Assembly: GCA_026874595.1 (NCBI GenBank)
Contig: CM049320.1
Coordinates: 32,210,214 to 32,274,213 of the forward strand
DNA length: 64,000 bases
DNA from: Sipunculus nudus
Taxonomy: Eukaryota > Annelida > Sipuncula > Golfingiida > Sipunculidae
Direction: 5' to 3'
Shown: piece after piece, positions 38,280 to 49,790 of the stretch
Layout of the letters: every line of letters starts with the position of its first letter
How positions within the stretch are numbered: position 1 is the first letter of the stretch
Notes under the pieces: generated by a model
What the model was told of the DNA's origin: nothing
The model's database searches: none
The model's input: the letters and a program-made list of their open reading frames with translations, nothing else
Program-made: the position numbers and the translations under genes

Positions 38280-38620
38280 CCATGTCTGGTACATGGTGGT
38301 TTGTGGAGGAAGCCGGGTTCATCCGGAGAAAACCACTGACTAAGACGGGTTACTACAGCCAACTATCAAGACAACTCTGGGGTTTGCAACCGCGTCGCCA
38401 GTGGAGAGAGCCGAGCGTTTTACCTCTTGACTGCCAAGGCCCCGAAGTTGTTCGCCGTATCGGCCTAACATTTTGCTTGTGCTTAGTCCTTTGTACCTCA
38501 ATCGTGTACACAACCCTGATGACGCCGCTTACAATCGTTTTCACGTCCATCCGAATTTGGTTTTGGTGAAATTGCACATATCTCAGGAGTGTTTGGACCT
38601 GTCAGCCTGACATTTTGCAC
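38280..38620. repeat. GC-richer dispersed repeat with a GGAGGAAGCCGG motif
   Basis: GTTTGTGGAGGAAGCCGGGT followed by CCGGAGAAAACCACTGAC resembles, from memory, a widespread animal repeat of the form GGAGGAAACCGGAG..CCGGAGAAAACC. Two partly similar stretches (CCTAACATTTTGC and CCTGACATTTTGCAC) follow. The base composition differs sharply from the flanks. No protein recognised. Confidence 0.4.
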
Positions 38621-38899
38621 GTTTATCCACCTCGAAAAACTTTGTCCAGCAAGGTGACGCTATCTACCGTTCTGTTTTCGTAGATTACATTGATGCCCTT
38701 TAAAAGGATGGTTTGATGGATCCGCCCAAGATGGTTTAAGGAGAAAAATAGAACACTCGAACATAAAAGATCGTTGGACAAGCGGTCCCCCGAAATTTTT
38801 TTGTCGTATCCTATTGTTTTGACACTGATCGGCTTTTCTACTGCACTCACTCGCTTATCTTGACACCTCATTAATTCCCGCTGGTCTTCCGTCGATCTG

Positions 38900-40855
38900 C
38901 CATACTGGCTGTGATTTTAAGAATTATTAGAACCAATAGAACTCAATATTCGGATTCTGCGCATTAAATAATTAAAAAGAAATCATGCACATAACAGCGT
39001 GTTCGAATCATAATAGCCTATACCGGTAGCCATACTGTGAAATATAGAAACCTGAATAGTCAATGAAAACGGAGACGGCATGTGTAAGTAATTTTTTCAC
39101 TAGTTCAACTATTCTAGTATGGCCAATAAAACAATTATCCGGAAACATTCTTTCAAATTAATATTTTATGTCAATGGGTGTGACTTCTGTTTGAAAGAAA
39201 CAAGTAGAAGCAAGAAATGGTTCTTTTAATGACAGGTGAGTGAAAACATAGGGGCGTGTCCATTGCGGCCTGTAATATCGTTCGCCGACCAGACATCAGA
39301 ATCATATTGTTAGTGATAAATAAACGCTGACATTTTCTCAACTTTTATTTTAAAAAATGTCACTATAGTTTATACAGTGCACTTACGTTTGATCTTAGCA
39401 CCTATTGACAGTACGTTTGCAAGGGCTAGGACATTTATTGTACATTCTATTTAAACAGTATTTATATCCTTCAGTATTTATGAACACATTTGATGCTGGA
39501 TTTGTTTTTAATTCTAGGGGTGTTAATATAATAATTCAAGGAAACAAATTATAAAATGCATAAAATATCAATAATATTGAATTGTCTCTAGCAATTCTTT
39601 ATACAATTTTATTTTATCCTAAATTGATGATACTGATAATGTTATATTCAAATATCCGAGAATTTTATTTTGTAGTAATATCGAGCGAAAAGTAACGTTA
39701 AGTTAAAAAATATGAGATATTCATTTATTCGTATAAAATTGTTTGTTTTTAATTGCCGTAATTTACCCGTACAAAAGAATAAGTGCGCTCAATAATGGTT
39801 TTGTACAAATAAACCTTGATCCGCCTGACACTTGCATTTCCAAAGATCTTCGCCAGCTTTTTCGACAACAAGATTGGAGACGCTACCTACCGTCACATCA
39901 GAGAGATTCCAAGCCTCACTTTTCAATGTTTGTGCACGGGTGAAGAGTAAATGAAGAACTGAAGAGAGAACATGGATCACCAATAAATTTGACAAAAGAA
40001 ACTCTCCTCCATGGCCAAAATCAAACCAAATATCCCATGGAGCAGAAATAGTCCCCTTATCAAGTTCTATATCCAGTAAATTACTTTTTTATTCATGCAT
40101 AATTTTCATTCATACTTCACAGTGAATTTTTTTACAGTAAGAGAGTTATTGCTAATGGGTAATAGATTCCTTATATTTAGAATGTGAATGGTAAATTATT
40201 TCTGTACTGATATTATAATTATTAAAATATCTATATTAAATATTATTATTTAAAGCCATTGTTAATTTCACAGAGCATGTCTTACATATCCATTTTTATG
40301 TCTTAGGAATATGACACCCTTCAAATAATATATTTTGCCAACATATTTTATGTTATTCAACAATCTATATAATTAACACGCAGTTGGGTGTTTTCTTGAT
40401 AATGGTTTACCTGCTTCGCTCTGATATGACTCCAGTAATTCTACCAAATATCAACAACGAGAGCCCGGCAATAAAATCCCGTGTCAAAACATGTTTATTT
40501 TGTGTTCATGTGCTAAATAAAAGCTCCACATGGTACATAAAAATGTCAGCAATGGCTGTGTGCCACATCATAGATAAGGAGCAGCGTCCGTGTACTATGT
40601 CACAGGTTGAGCCGCAGTGTTCTCTGACTTCTGACCCAAGGTCCCGAGTGACTTCCGAACTAGATGCATAATTTAGTTTGGTCATGTCACATGATCGAGC
40701 ATATATTAACCGCGACAACAAAGTCTAACACTTGTGAAAAATATGTCAACAAGATAAGAGAGGGGGTTTATATTATGTCGATGTACTCAATAGTTCAGAA
40801 CGACATAATGATGTCAATTCTATTCATTGTCGGACCTTTCGGTTTTCTTGTCAAA
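38900..40855. other. No gene or repeat recognised
   Basis: AT-rich. The short ORFs at 39743-39995 and 40384-40721 overlap on both strands and lack motifs. Confidence 0.45.
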
Positions 40856-40859
40856 TTCT

Positions 40860-41045
40860 GAAGTACTTGTATTTCAGTACAGTACCTCTGTACATGTATT
40901 TGGACTTTAGAATACTTAAAATTCCTCAGCTATGACCTCTTATATTTTGTACTTAAATACAGACCCTCTGTATTTGGGTTTGGACCTAAGTACTTTAAAA
41001 TTCCTGTATTTCGACTTGTACTAAAGTACAGACCTCTGTACTTGA
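40860..41045. repeat. Minisatellite of AAGTAC/CTGTA motifs, period about 65-75 bp
   Basis: Three units with GTACAGACCTCTGTACTTG-like palindromes, TTTGGAC.T.AGTACTT and AAAATTCC. Confidence 0.65.
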
Positions 41046-41735
41046 CCAGAGCCTGAATATGTGCGATATAAATCTTAAACCACAGACGTATGGCACCCGG
41101 TATACAAAACCGTGTCTCCTTACAACTAGTGTAAAATTGATAGAAATTTTAGGGTATAGAAATTTTCTGTGCTATATATCATTAATGAAATACATATAAA
41201 ATACATCAATAGATCAATCATTCCTTTTTTAAATGTGATTGACGTAACAAACCGCACTGAGTCATAAGACTAGGATGCGTGGCACAATTGTGACAGTCAC
41301 ATATTAGTTAGCAAATATTTATATAAAAAAGGATATGTTTCTTCCGGTATTTAGAATGCTTCAGTCTTCTCGTTGACGTTGTATTAGGAGGGTGTGTGAG
41401 ACAAGTATGGGAATTGCCTGAGGAACAGATATCAATATATTCCCGGTGATATGTCAGTTTATTTTTTTAAACAAAGTCTAAATGGCCCTGGTTCTCAACT
41501 TGTAAAACAAAGGACTCATTTAAAGATAAGGGTACAGGAAAGAACCAGGCAAGCAAAACAGCCAGTGCGAAAAATAACCCTCAGCTGAAAAGCGAAGTCA
41601 ACAACAGAACGGAAAGGAGGATATAAACAAATAATTCACGTAAACTTACTCGTAATACCTTTCAGATAAGTCAGAAATAATAGCTGTACTTGTAGTTTTT
41701 GCTGCCTCGGTTCCTCTTGGAGATCTTCCAGTCCT

Positions 41736-42131
41736 GTGACTATAATTGTAAAGCGGGTGGCTGAGACCTTCCTGTGGGACCTGTTGTCAGATGTGAAACT
41801 CTTGCCTGAATGTCACCTTCAGGTTGTGCGCGTTATCGCTGACACTGCCAGCAAAGGGAATTTGAGACGAAATCACCTGATCTGGTGTACTTTTCTCCGA
41901 CCATTAATTAACCACAATATTCAGGACTACTGGTCGGCTGGTGGTCCAGTTATCACCCTAATTTACATGGTTGTGACACTGCTTTTATTATACGTCGATC
42001 TTCACGGTCTTACCAAAAGAGCTGTCCCTTTATTGGCACAGCTGGCTGAAAGTCAACTGAGGTATAGGAATGGTGTTTTTTCTGTGGTTCGTACGTCTGT
42101 CAGGCCGACCTTACGTCTTGCCGTTCATTAG
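41736..42131 (+). other. Unassigned 131-codon ORF, possibly an exon
   Basis: The longest ORF in this stretch. A hydrophobic segment near residues 70-88 (VITLIYMVVTLLLLYVDLH) could be a membrane span. An AG follows a T-rich stretch just upstream (CTTCCAG at 41724-41730). No family recognised, no neighbouring exon found. Could be chance. Confidence 0.2.
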
Positions 42132-42134
42132 CAG

Positions 42135-43480
42135 GGCATAAATTACGGCTGGACCTAGAAATTTCTAAGTAATTATCCAAGGAGCTCAGCTAAAAATCGT
42201 TTTGGAAACCTGAAATTATGTGAGTGCGGCCTATATCCTTCGAGCTATGGGTCTTGTAATTACCCCTAAAGGAATAAAAAATGTGATACAAACCCTCCAG
42301 TATCTTGATCAATTATGCATGGATTGCCATAAATCTTTCCTTAGTTATTGACCATGATTAATTTGGTCAGTTCCAGAAAACTGGTGGCGCCACCTGTATT
42401 ATTTTTTTTAATTTTTAAGGATTTTTTATATTTTTGAGACCGTCAAATGACAGCAATCATGTCAGTAAGGCTGAATCAATTGTTCTTGAAATCCGGTATT
42501 AGCTGCTTAAGACTTGTGGTACCACTTCCATTTTTTTTTAAATTATAACGCATTTTTTTCTATATTCAAGTTCCAGCAATAATATCTTTAACGCAGTTAG
42601 CTTATATGAAATTCCTACTTAAGTACAGAGATGGCCCTCTGTCAGTGTCCTGTCTGTATGTTCACCACTTGGAAGCTGGAACAAGGCTGATTTGTAAAGG
42701 TGCATGGTACTGCCACCAGGAGGTGTGTGCACTTTGTTTATGCTTTGTCCACCGATCAGGTCTGATACAAGCTGACTGATACAGGAGTAATGGTTTTCAG
42801 GATGATATTTATACGGAAAATACCGTAATGTTTTAGGGAGTTAGGACTGTACATCATGCATGTACCAGTATATATAATTTACCAGTTATGTGAAATGGTC
42901 CCTAAATGGTTACACATCTGAATAACTTTAAGTATTGCATACTGCTACCTATTTCATTGAACACATGATACATATACAATGATTGAACATATAGTACAAG
43001 TAGTATTACACCATCATAAGATACTTATAAAGCAAAAAAATGCATTTATGAAAACATGCATAATAGGGTTGACATATTAAGTTGATGTATATTAAGAAAT
43101 AATACAGACAGGGAACATTACAAACATACTGAAAAAAAGTGTCTTTTTAGCTGATACTATTGCTTCAGCAATGGCTTTCAGTTCAATATTTATTTTTAAA
43201 TTGTTACCACTTCTGGTCCTGTATTCCTCTTTTCTCCTTCACTCTAGCTATGTTTCCTCCTTTTTTTGTTTACATACATAAAGTAGGAATTCATAAATGT
43301 ATATAAAATGTTTAAAGACTAATATTAGAATATCTAGAAGGTTTTCGTTAGTCGTGTTCATTATTAGTAAGGTTTCTTGGCATATGTTGCTAATGTTCAC
43401 ATATGGGCCTATGTCTCTCAACAATTTTAACAACAGTTAATTAATATAAAGCTGTATGTTATTTTACAGTGACAGTATAT
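42135..43480. other. No gene or repeat recognised
   Basis: AT-rich, ending in a TA-rich microsatellite at about 43481-43510, directly before the Penelope-like fragment. Confidence 0.5.
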
Positions 43481-43529
43481 TTGATATATATATATTATAT
43501 ATATATATACATACATATAATTCAGGACT

Positions 43530-44089
43530 TAAACACACTTACTTGTGTTCGACAGCTCTGTTTCGTAAGGGCACCCACGGGTCCTCACTCGTCAGGGACT
43601 CTTATTTGTAGTTGGTCAGAGGGTAACTTTTTAACAACAAACATTGTGTACCAGGCCACCGTAACACGTCTAGACAATCTGAGACAAGAAACCTACATTG
43701 GCCTTACAGAAAACACATTCAAAACACGCTTCACGGCCCACAAATCTAGCTTCAAAAACGAAAAGAGACGAAATTCCACCACATTAAGTGAATATATTTG
43801 GAAAATAAAGGACTTAAATGTGCAAAATACCATACAATGGAAGATAATCAGCAAAGCCAGAGCGTACTCCGTATTATCTAAATCATGTAACCTTTGTTTG
43901 GAGGAAAAGTACTTTATTATTCATCGCCCCTTATTATGCACTCTTAACAAAAGAAATAAAATTACAGCGACATGCAGGCACAGGTCAAAACACCTGCTGA
44001 CCAACTACAAATCCCCTGGACCAAGTATAAGGAGCCCCGATAAGACCACTCAGTGTTCCCTTAGAAAATCAATAGGTTTCCCTTATTAA
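43530..44089 (+). mobile_element. Penelope-like retroelement, 3' fragment with GIY-YIG endonuclease domain
   Basis: Open frame ending at 44089. Counting from an in-frame ATG at 43469, residues 58-61 read NIVY and 75-79 TYIGL (the GIY and YIG halves of the GIY-YIG motif), with Arg87, His91 and the typical block YIWKIKD. CNLCLEEKYFII (140-151) holds the likely metal-binding Glu, and LNKRN (159-163) closes the domain. This combination is characteristic of the endonuclease of Penelope-like elements, which nicks target DNA for insertion. The first 25 or so residues are encoded by a TA-rich microsatellite and are not real protein. The reverse-transcriptase part is not present upstream, so the copy is 5'-truncated, although the domain itself is intact. 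Confidence 0.8.
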
Positions 44090-44502
44090 TACAAAATACA
44101 TCATTTTAATTTTCTGACCACTTCCCCCTTATCCGCCCCACAATCATGTCCGTACGATGGCCATGGTTGTCTCTTCTACAAACATTTCGATAAATCATGG
44201 TAACAGCCCGTTGTTAACCATTAAGAATTCTGCAGGTGAAATTTAAACATTACCTTGGCTCTGACTCACGGCAGCAAGTTTTAATATGTATTTGTCATCA
44301 ATATTCGTGTACTTGCACCATATATCATTGTTTATTTTCATGACACGTGATGGGGCATATATATATAATGTTACCAAAATCGCCATAAATCTCGTACCTA
44401 GCGGAGAGAGTAACCTGGACTTTCATTCACTACGCTTTGGCCTTTTGAAATCAGTTCGGCAAAGTCAAAACAAAAGGCCTAAAACACCTCCAGGGGGGTC
44501 TT

Positions 44503-44721
44503 CCGGGGCTTGCCTAGAACACGGAACGCGGAACAGGGGCTAAATTAAAAATTTTACAAATCGCATATGTTGAAATCCAGTTATTACTATATATTATGTC
44601 ATGAAACATTCAACCATTTAAAAGTTATGACGCTTTTTATATTTTTGTTCCGTTCCGTAAATTAACCCGGTTCCGCGTTCCATGTTCTTTTCTTTTCCGT
44701 TTTTTTTTTGGTCAGCCCCGG
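44503..44721. mobile_element. Short terminal-inverted-repeat element (MITE-like)
   Basis: The left end starts CCGGGGCTTGCC and contains GAACACGGAACGCGGAAC. The right end, on the opposite strand, reads CCGGGGCTGACC and then GAACATGGAACGCGGAAC. The arms of about 40 bp pair around an AT-rich centre, total 219 bp, with a poly-A/T expansion in the right arm. No ORF, and no clear target-site duplication was found, so the superfamily is open. Confidence 0.65.
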
Positions 44722-46065
44722 ACTGTAGGACAATTGCCCCAAAGCTGGCACGTGTGGCAGACACTGACCATGGACAACTACCTAAACTAACCAGTCAATT
44801 TTGTACACATTGTGTTGGCTACGGGCCCTTTTAATTGATTATGATCAAATAACCATATATTGACAAATCTGCTCATTATAGTGTTACGATAATAACATAA
44901 AATGAAAAGATTTAATTTAGTATAAATCTTCAAAATTTGGCACAGGTCCCCGCCCCTTAGTAGGGGCATATCCAGGGGGGGGGGGGGTGGGGGTATGGCT
45001 TTATATTCAATTTCAGTACGTTTAACTCTGTTTTAGCCATAATTTTACGTCTATGGATAAGGAGGTTCGAATACTTATGTTCTCTTCCTGGTAACGGTGT
45101 TAAACTGTTAAAGATATTATATCGTAAAAGATAAAATAAAGTGCATGTATTTATTTAATGTTTAGTTCTTTCTCCTTGTATAACAACTTGCATATTTAAC
45201 CGAAATGATACATTGAACCATTATTGCGGGGCTACCTTTGCAATTTGAAATTCAACCAACAATCGCTAACACAGGCACAGGTCCTTTGAACGTTTATCGT
45301 TAAGCAAATGTACAATAACCAAGTGTCAGATAACGCATGCAGCTTCCCTTTCTGTAGATCTCGGACCTTTACAATCTGGACCACTTTCGAACTACTTCCT
45401 ACAATCTCTGACCGTTGTCCCGACGATCTCGAACCGCATACCCTAGGAAGTCTGCCCAAAATCTCCGAAATCTTTAAACCTAGTCTGGACTCATCAAACC
45501 GAGAGTACTAAGCGGCAATTTGAGATTCATTGTTTGAACTAAATGTTTGAGTATCAATTTACCACATACACTAAATATATAGTGTTGAATTGAATATTTA
45601 TATACATATGAATATATGCATGCACCCACACACGAGGTACGCAGAGGCTTGGTCTACCTACACGGTGACACCTGGTGGCCTCTTCATAACATGTCAACTC
45701 CGGACACATACACTTGATCAGCTACATAACCCTGAACGTCATGTTCATCTCCGCAAAGCAACATCAACAGGACCAACATCACCAGTAAGTGTATATCAAA
45801 ATAGATCTGTCGCCAGGACATAATTGCTCAATTGAGCATGAGATAACTAGGCAACTTCATAAGCTAAAGCTTTTTAATCTCTTCTCATTTTGAATTTTTT
45901 TTATATATATGGTTTCCCTTGTTTGAATATTCTCAAGAATTATTAACTTCTATGCTTGTATGGGCATAATTTTTAAAATAATGTTCCGGAACTTCAGCCT
46001 GTAACACATACATATAAGTTTACATATAGATACATACATATAGATACACACCAGAAAACCAAAAT

Positions 46066-46218
46066 ATATATATATATATATATATATACAGGGATCGTAA
46101 TATCTTGAAATCTGCACCTTTCCAACGAAAAGAGATTAATACAGGTTTGCCTTTTCCGCCGAAAAAGTGCTTAATGTTTCAATATTAACACTGTTATAAC
46201 AGAAACACAATTGTACAG

Positions 46219-46265
<47 letters not shown>
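46066..46265. repeat. Two (TA)n tracts
   Basis: TA runs at 46066-46088 and 46224-46264. Confidence 0.9.
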
Positions 46266-46266
<1 letters not shown>

Positions 46267-46784
46267 TGTCACGACAGCCTGGGGCTCGTGCATTTTGTCC
46301 AGGGGAAAATCAATACACAACCAAACCGCTGACATAAAACATACCAATCAAAACTCCTTGACCGAAAGTATCGAACACAGAAAATTTTTACTTTTATTCA
46401 AAAGTTACATGTGAATATGTTTAAAGTGATACAAATGGATACAAAAAAATATTTACTTAAATGAATAGTGCTGACGTTTCAGAGAGGGTGCTACTTAAAC
46501 AGGAAACTGCATAAGACATACAAAATACACATGGCACAGTACTAAAATGAGAGGGACTTAACCCTAGCTACACTTATATTATACATGCTTATATCAAACT
46601 GTTAAGGCTGGCTCTTACAAGAATTTTCCTATCTGGATCGGAATTGAGCTCTCAATACCGGCTCCTTTTTATCTCAGGGAAATATATAAGTATACCTATG
46701 TGCACGGGATATGATGGATATGATGCTTGGAATACATGCTAATGACAAAATTTCATTATGTTGTATGCAGAATATGAGGTATAA

Positions 46785-46925
46785 TAGGGTCTCAAACTGC
46801 TCCCAAAAATTACCAAACCTTACCTTACCTGTCGCTCTTGTACTACTTCACATGTACAATTTATTTAAACTTATATATTCTCTGCAATTTGAAGAATTAA
46901 TACACTTTGGTATTTCTTAAATCTG
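46785..46925. repeat. Dispersed repeat, copy 2
   Basis: Partner of 6588-6740, same orientation, about 140 bp. Family not recognised. Confidence 0.6.
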
Positions 46926-47194
46926 TTCGCTCGTTTTTTTTTATAGAAAAAAGAAAAAGGGTTTTCAGTGAGATACTGTCTCAATAAGATATGTACAAAT
47001 GAATTTTCATTTCATTTGTGGCGCTGTGCTCGTGGCAAGAAATTCATACCTCGGTATGTTAACCTTGAAGTCCTGGTTTGTGATGATGATTACATTTGCG
47101 AACCGCAATGGGACGCAGGGGCATTCAGGTTTTCGATGAGCTTTGACTGGTTACTATTGTTGGACGTTCGGTTGGTGTGAGGAAGACATGAAAG

Positions 47195-47525
47195 ATGAAT
47201 GAAATGTTCGTTTTAAGGCCGGGAAACTGTCCCTGTAAAAAATCGAAATATGCGTTACTTTTTGGTAGCAGAAGCGGACAAACGGGAGACCGGGAGGCCC
47301 GTACCTCCTTTTTCAGCCGCCGTAACCTTTTTTACCGTATCATACGAAGTAAGAGGTCTGAAACCCGCGCCCCATCATGGCCCCTTTTCCGAAAAAAGGT
47401 ATCTTGTATTTGGCTTTGTCATGAATCCTCCTTGGTTGAACCCCTCCCTTTCATAAAGCAAGAGTCACGTGTCGGAGCCTGGATCAAATGTTAGGCCAAA
47501 CATGCATAGATCCGCCACTGAAGGC
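47195..47525. repeat. GC-richer unclassified sequence
   Basis: Composition differs from the flanks. Two overlapping ORFs encode basic, low-information peptides. It ends ATAGATCCGCCACTGA. Probably a repeat fragment; family unknown. Confidence 0.3.
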
Positions 47526-47799
47526 AAGGGATATTCATATGCACAATAGTCTTAATTCTGCGCTGCAGGCGACCTCACAGGCAATACGGTCTTTGCCATA
47601 GGCAGTTCGGCCGTTTTCGGTGGGTTTTATCACGCAATTTATTAAACACGCAAAATTCACTCAAAATTTTGTGTACATTAAACCTTATTTATTCTCATTT
47701 CGACGTGAACACTGCGGGAACGATAATCTTAATAATGAGGTGTGGCACAGTGTCATACGCAACGCACTTTCAGAGACCATTAAGAACAAAGGTCCAGAA

Positions 47800-49100
47800 T
47801 AGAGAGCTGGAATCCCCCGAGTATTAGCTCGGGTTAGCGAAGTTTGGGGTCGCGTCACGTAAGCAAGCAGCGGAGGAGGCTGCACGGGTTTAGTTTTCAG
47901 CAGTAATGTTGCCTTCTTTTGAATAAAAGATCAATTGGATCGATGCATATCTCTCGATTTTCGACTGGCTGTTAGCTAAGTGTATCTGCGAGATAGTTTT
48001 TTTTTTTTCTTATACCAAAAGAACCGTTCTATCATGTGGCAGCAGACATCATCTGACTGATATACCCGGAATCGGATTCGGGAATCGTTATATCCTCACC
48101 TTATAGACGAGGCCACTCGTTGGCCTCAGGCCTTGCCACTGCAGACCATAGAGACGGTCACGGTAGCACTGGAACTAGTAGATATATATACACGCAGGTA
48201 GGTATACCGGCCGACATTCTCACTGACATGGGGAGTCAACTTACAACCGAACTCCTGCGTGAGGTTATCTGACTGCTTTCTGTCAAAGCGGTTGACAACA
48301 ACGCCTTACCAGCCCATTTACAAGGAGATGATGGAGCGGTTTAATGTAATGCTGAAGCTTATGCTGAAGCGGATGTTTTCATAAACCACGGCCCAATGTG
48401 TCAATCCTGTATTGCTAGGTTCCACATGAAAACACGGTGATTTCTCCCTTTGAGTTGCTGAAGAGATACTTTACCGGTTAGAGGTCTTATGAACTCCTGA
48501 ACAAGCAGGGCACAGATGCAGATGTTAAAACCATATACCAATACATGCTTGATCTAAAAGAATGGTAAAGTGACACGTGCGCCTTCGCGAGTGAGGATTT
48601 AGAAAAGGCTGAATTTCGAGACAAGCGTCTTTGCGATACAGACATGATGTTGTGCGATATTGAAAACGATAATCATGTTTTGTTGTTGCTGACTGACTGC
48701 TTAAAGCTATTCATGCAATGGAAGGGGACATATCCGGTCTTGGAAAGGTCGGTGACCTTGATTGCCGAGCTAAGGTCAATAAGAAAGTAAAAACCTTCCA
48801 TATTAATCTGCTCTAGCAGTTGCATTCTAAGCTAGAGCCGAAACACATTATCGCTACGGTGAATGAATTAACACGGGAAGAGGATAATTCTTCTATTGAG
48901 CCATCGAGGAAAGAAGATCACTGGGTTAAAGCAAGGTGAGGCTATTGTCCCCAAGCTCAGTTCAGATAACGCAAGAGCTTCTGTCTCGTACAGATTTAGA
49001 ACAGGCGACTCTAAGGAATATGAGGTATAAGTCAGACCAACATTGTGTGTATAAAACACATTTATTTGTAATATGTTTATTTAATGGGGAAGTGTGTAAT
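47800..49100 (+). mobile_element. Ty3/gypsy element copy 2: gag start fused to integrase (internal deletion)
   Basis: From 47820 to 47990 the sequence matches the leader/gag start of the elements at 8.23 and 29.0 kb (shared GATCGATGCATAT). It then jumps directly to integrase at about 48015, so most of gag and pol is deleted. The integrase core and C-terminus are continuous across 48100-48890, with the catalytic-region blocks DILTDMGSQ and GIPADI visible, but with stops and shifts. It is the uninterrupted counterpart of the split element at 8.9/21.2 kb. Confidence 0.75.
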
Positions 49101-49111
49101 AAAGCGGATCC

Positions 49112-49790
49112 TGTCGTGAAGGCATGTCTCCCCTATTTTGTTTAATTATAGGTCTTGTTATTTGGGTTCGGCGTGTTGATGAATATGACCAAACTGGTCC
49201 CAGGCATTGTATGAGACTTATAAATATAGATAAACCTTCAGGGTAGTAGGGTAATTAGGAGGGTTGCATACACACTGGGGATTCAGTGCCAAGACGCCAG
49301 ACAGCCGCCAGTGGGGACCAGCGCCACCAGTCGGAGCCCAGTGCTTCTAATTTTGATCAAGTGCTGTAAGTCGGGGGGGGGGGGGTGGAGTGCCACAATT
49401 CTCAGTTATATCCGGTGCTTCGAGTCAGGGTTCAGTGCCTCCAGTCAGGAACCAGTATTGCCAGTTCAGGACGTCTAGAGACTGTTTAATTGGACTCTGT
49501 ATATAACTGGAGTTGTTATTTTATGTTTGTTCATCCAGTTTATTAAATGTGCACTGAGCAGTAACAGGCTGTGATCCCTGTCTGGTAGTTGGTTTTGAAT
49601 TCCGTAATAATCCATCAATATATTCTTTATTGCCTTGTGTTTTGTTGTATACCTGAGTGCTTATACGATGAGTGCGCCTTAAAAGACTACACCATCTCTA
49701 CCTTACCACGTTAAGGCAAAGGCAACCGGAACAGTCACTTATTAAGGGCAGAGTTTTTCCTAGGGCACCGCTGTAGGGCAACGATTACCG
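49112..49790 (+). mobile_element. LTR-like sequence 3' of gypsy copy 2 (LTR 3)
   Basis: It begins TGTCGTGA (compare TGTCATGAG at 28279). It contains ACTGGTCCCAGGCATTGTAT, related to the other LTRs, and about 190 bp of CCGCCAGTC-type 20-bp subrepeats (49283-49475) with a G tract at 49371-49383. Sequence after about 49500 does not match LTR 1 or LTR 2, so the right border, or the family assignment of that part, is uncertain. The stretch is absent from segmental copy 1. Confidence 0.5.

Noticed and set aside
38101-38362. Ile/Thr- and Leu-rich ORFs
   Set aside because: They are translations of the TAATAG simple repeat.
47195-47494. 99-codon ORF
   Set aside because: Two overlapping frames are equally open and the composition suggests a GC-richer repeat fragment, not a protein.
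49371-49383. G tract (also near 15038 and 44977) as a possible regulatory G-quadruplex
   Set aside because: Single homopolymer runs in or beside repeats; no arrangement of several G runs that would support a specific claim.
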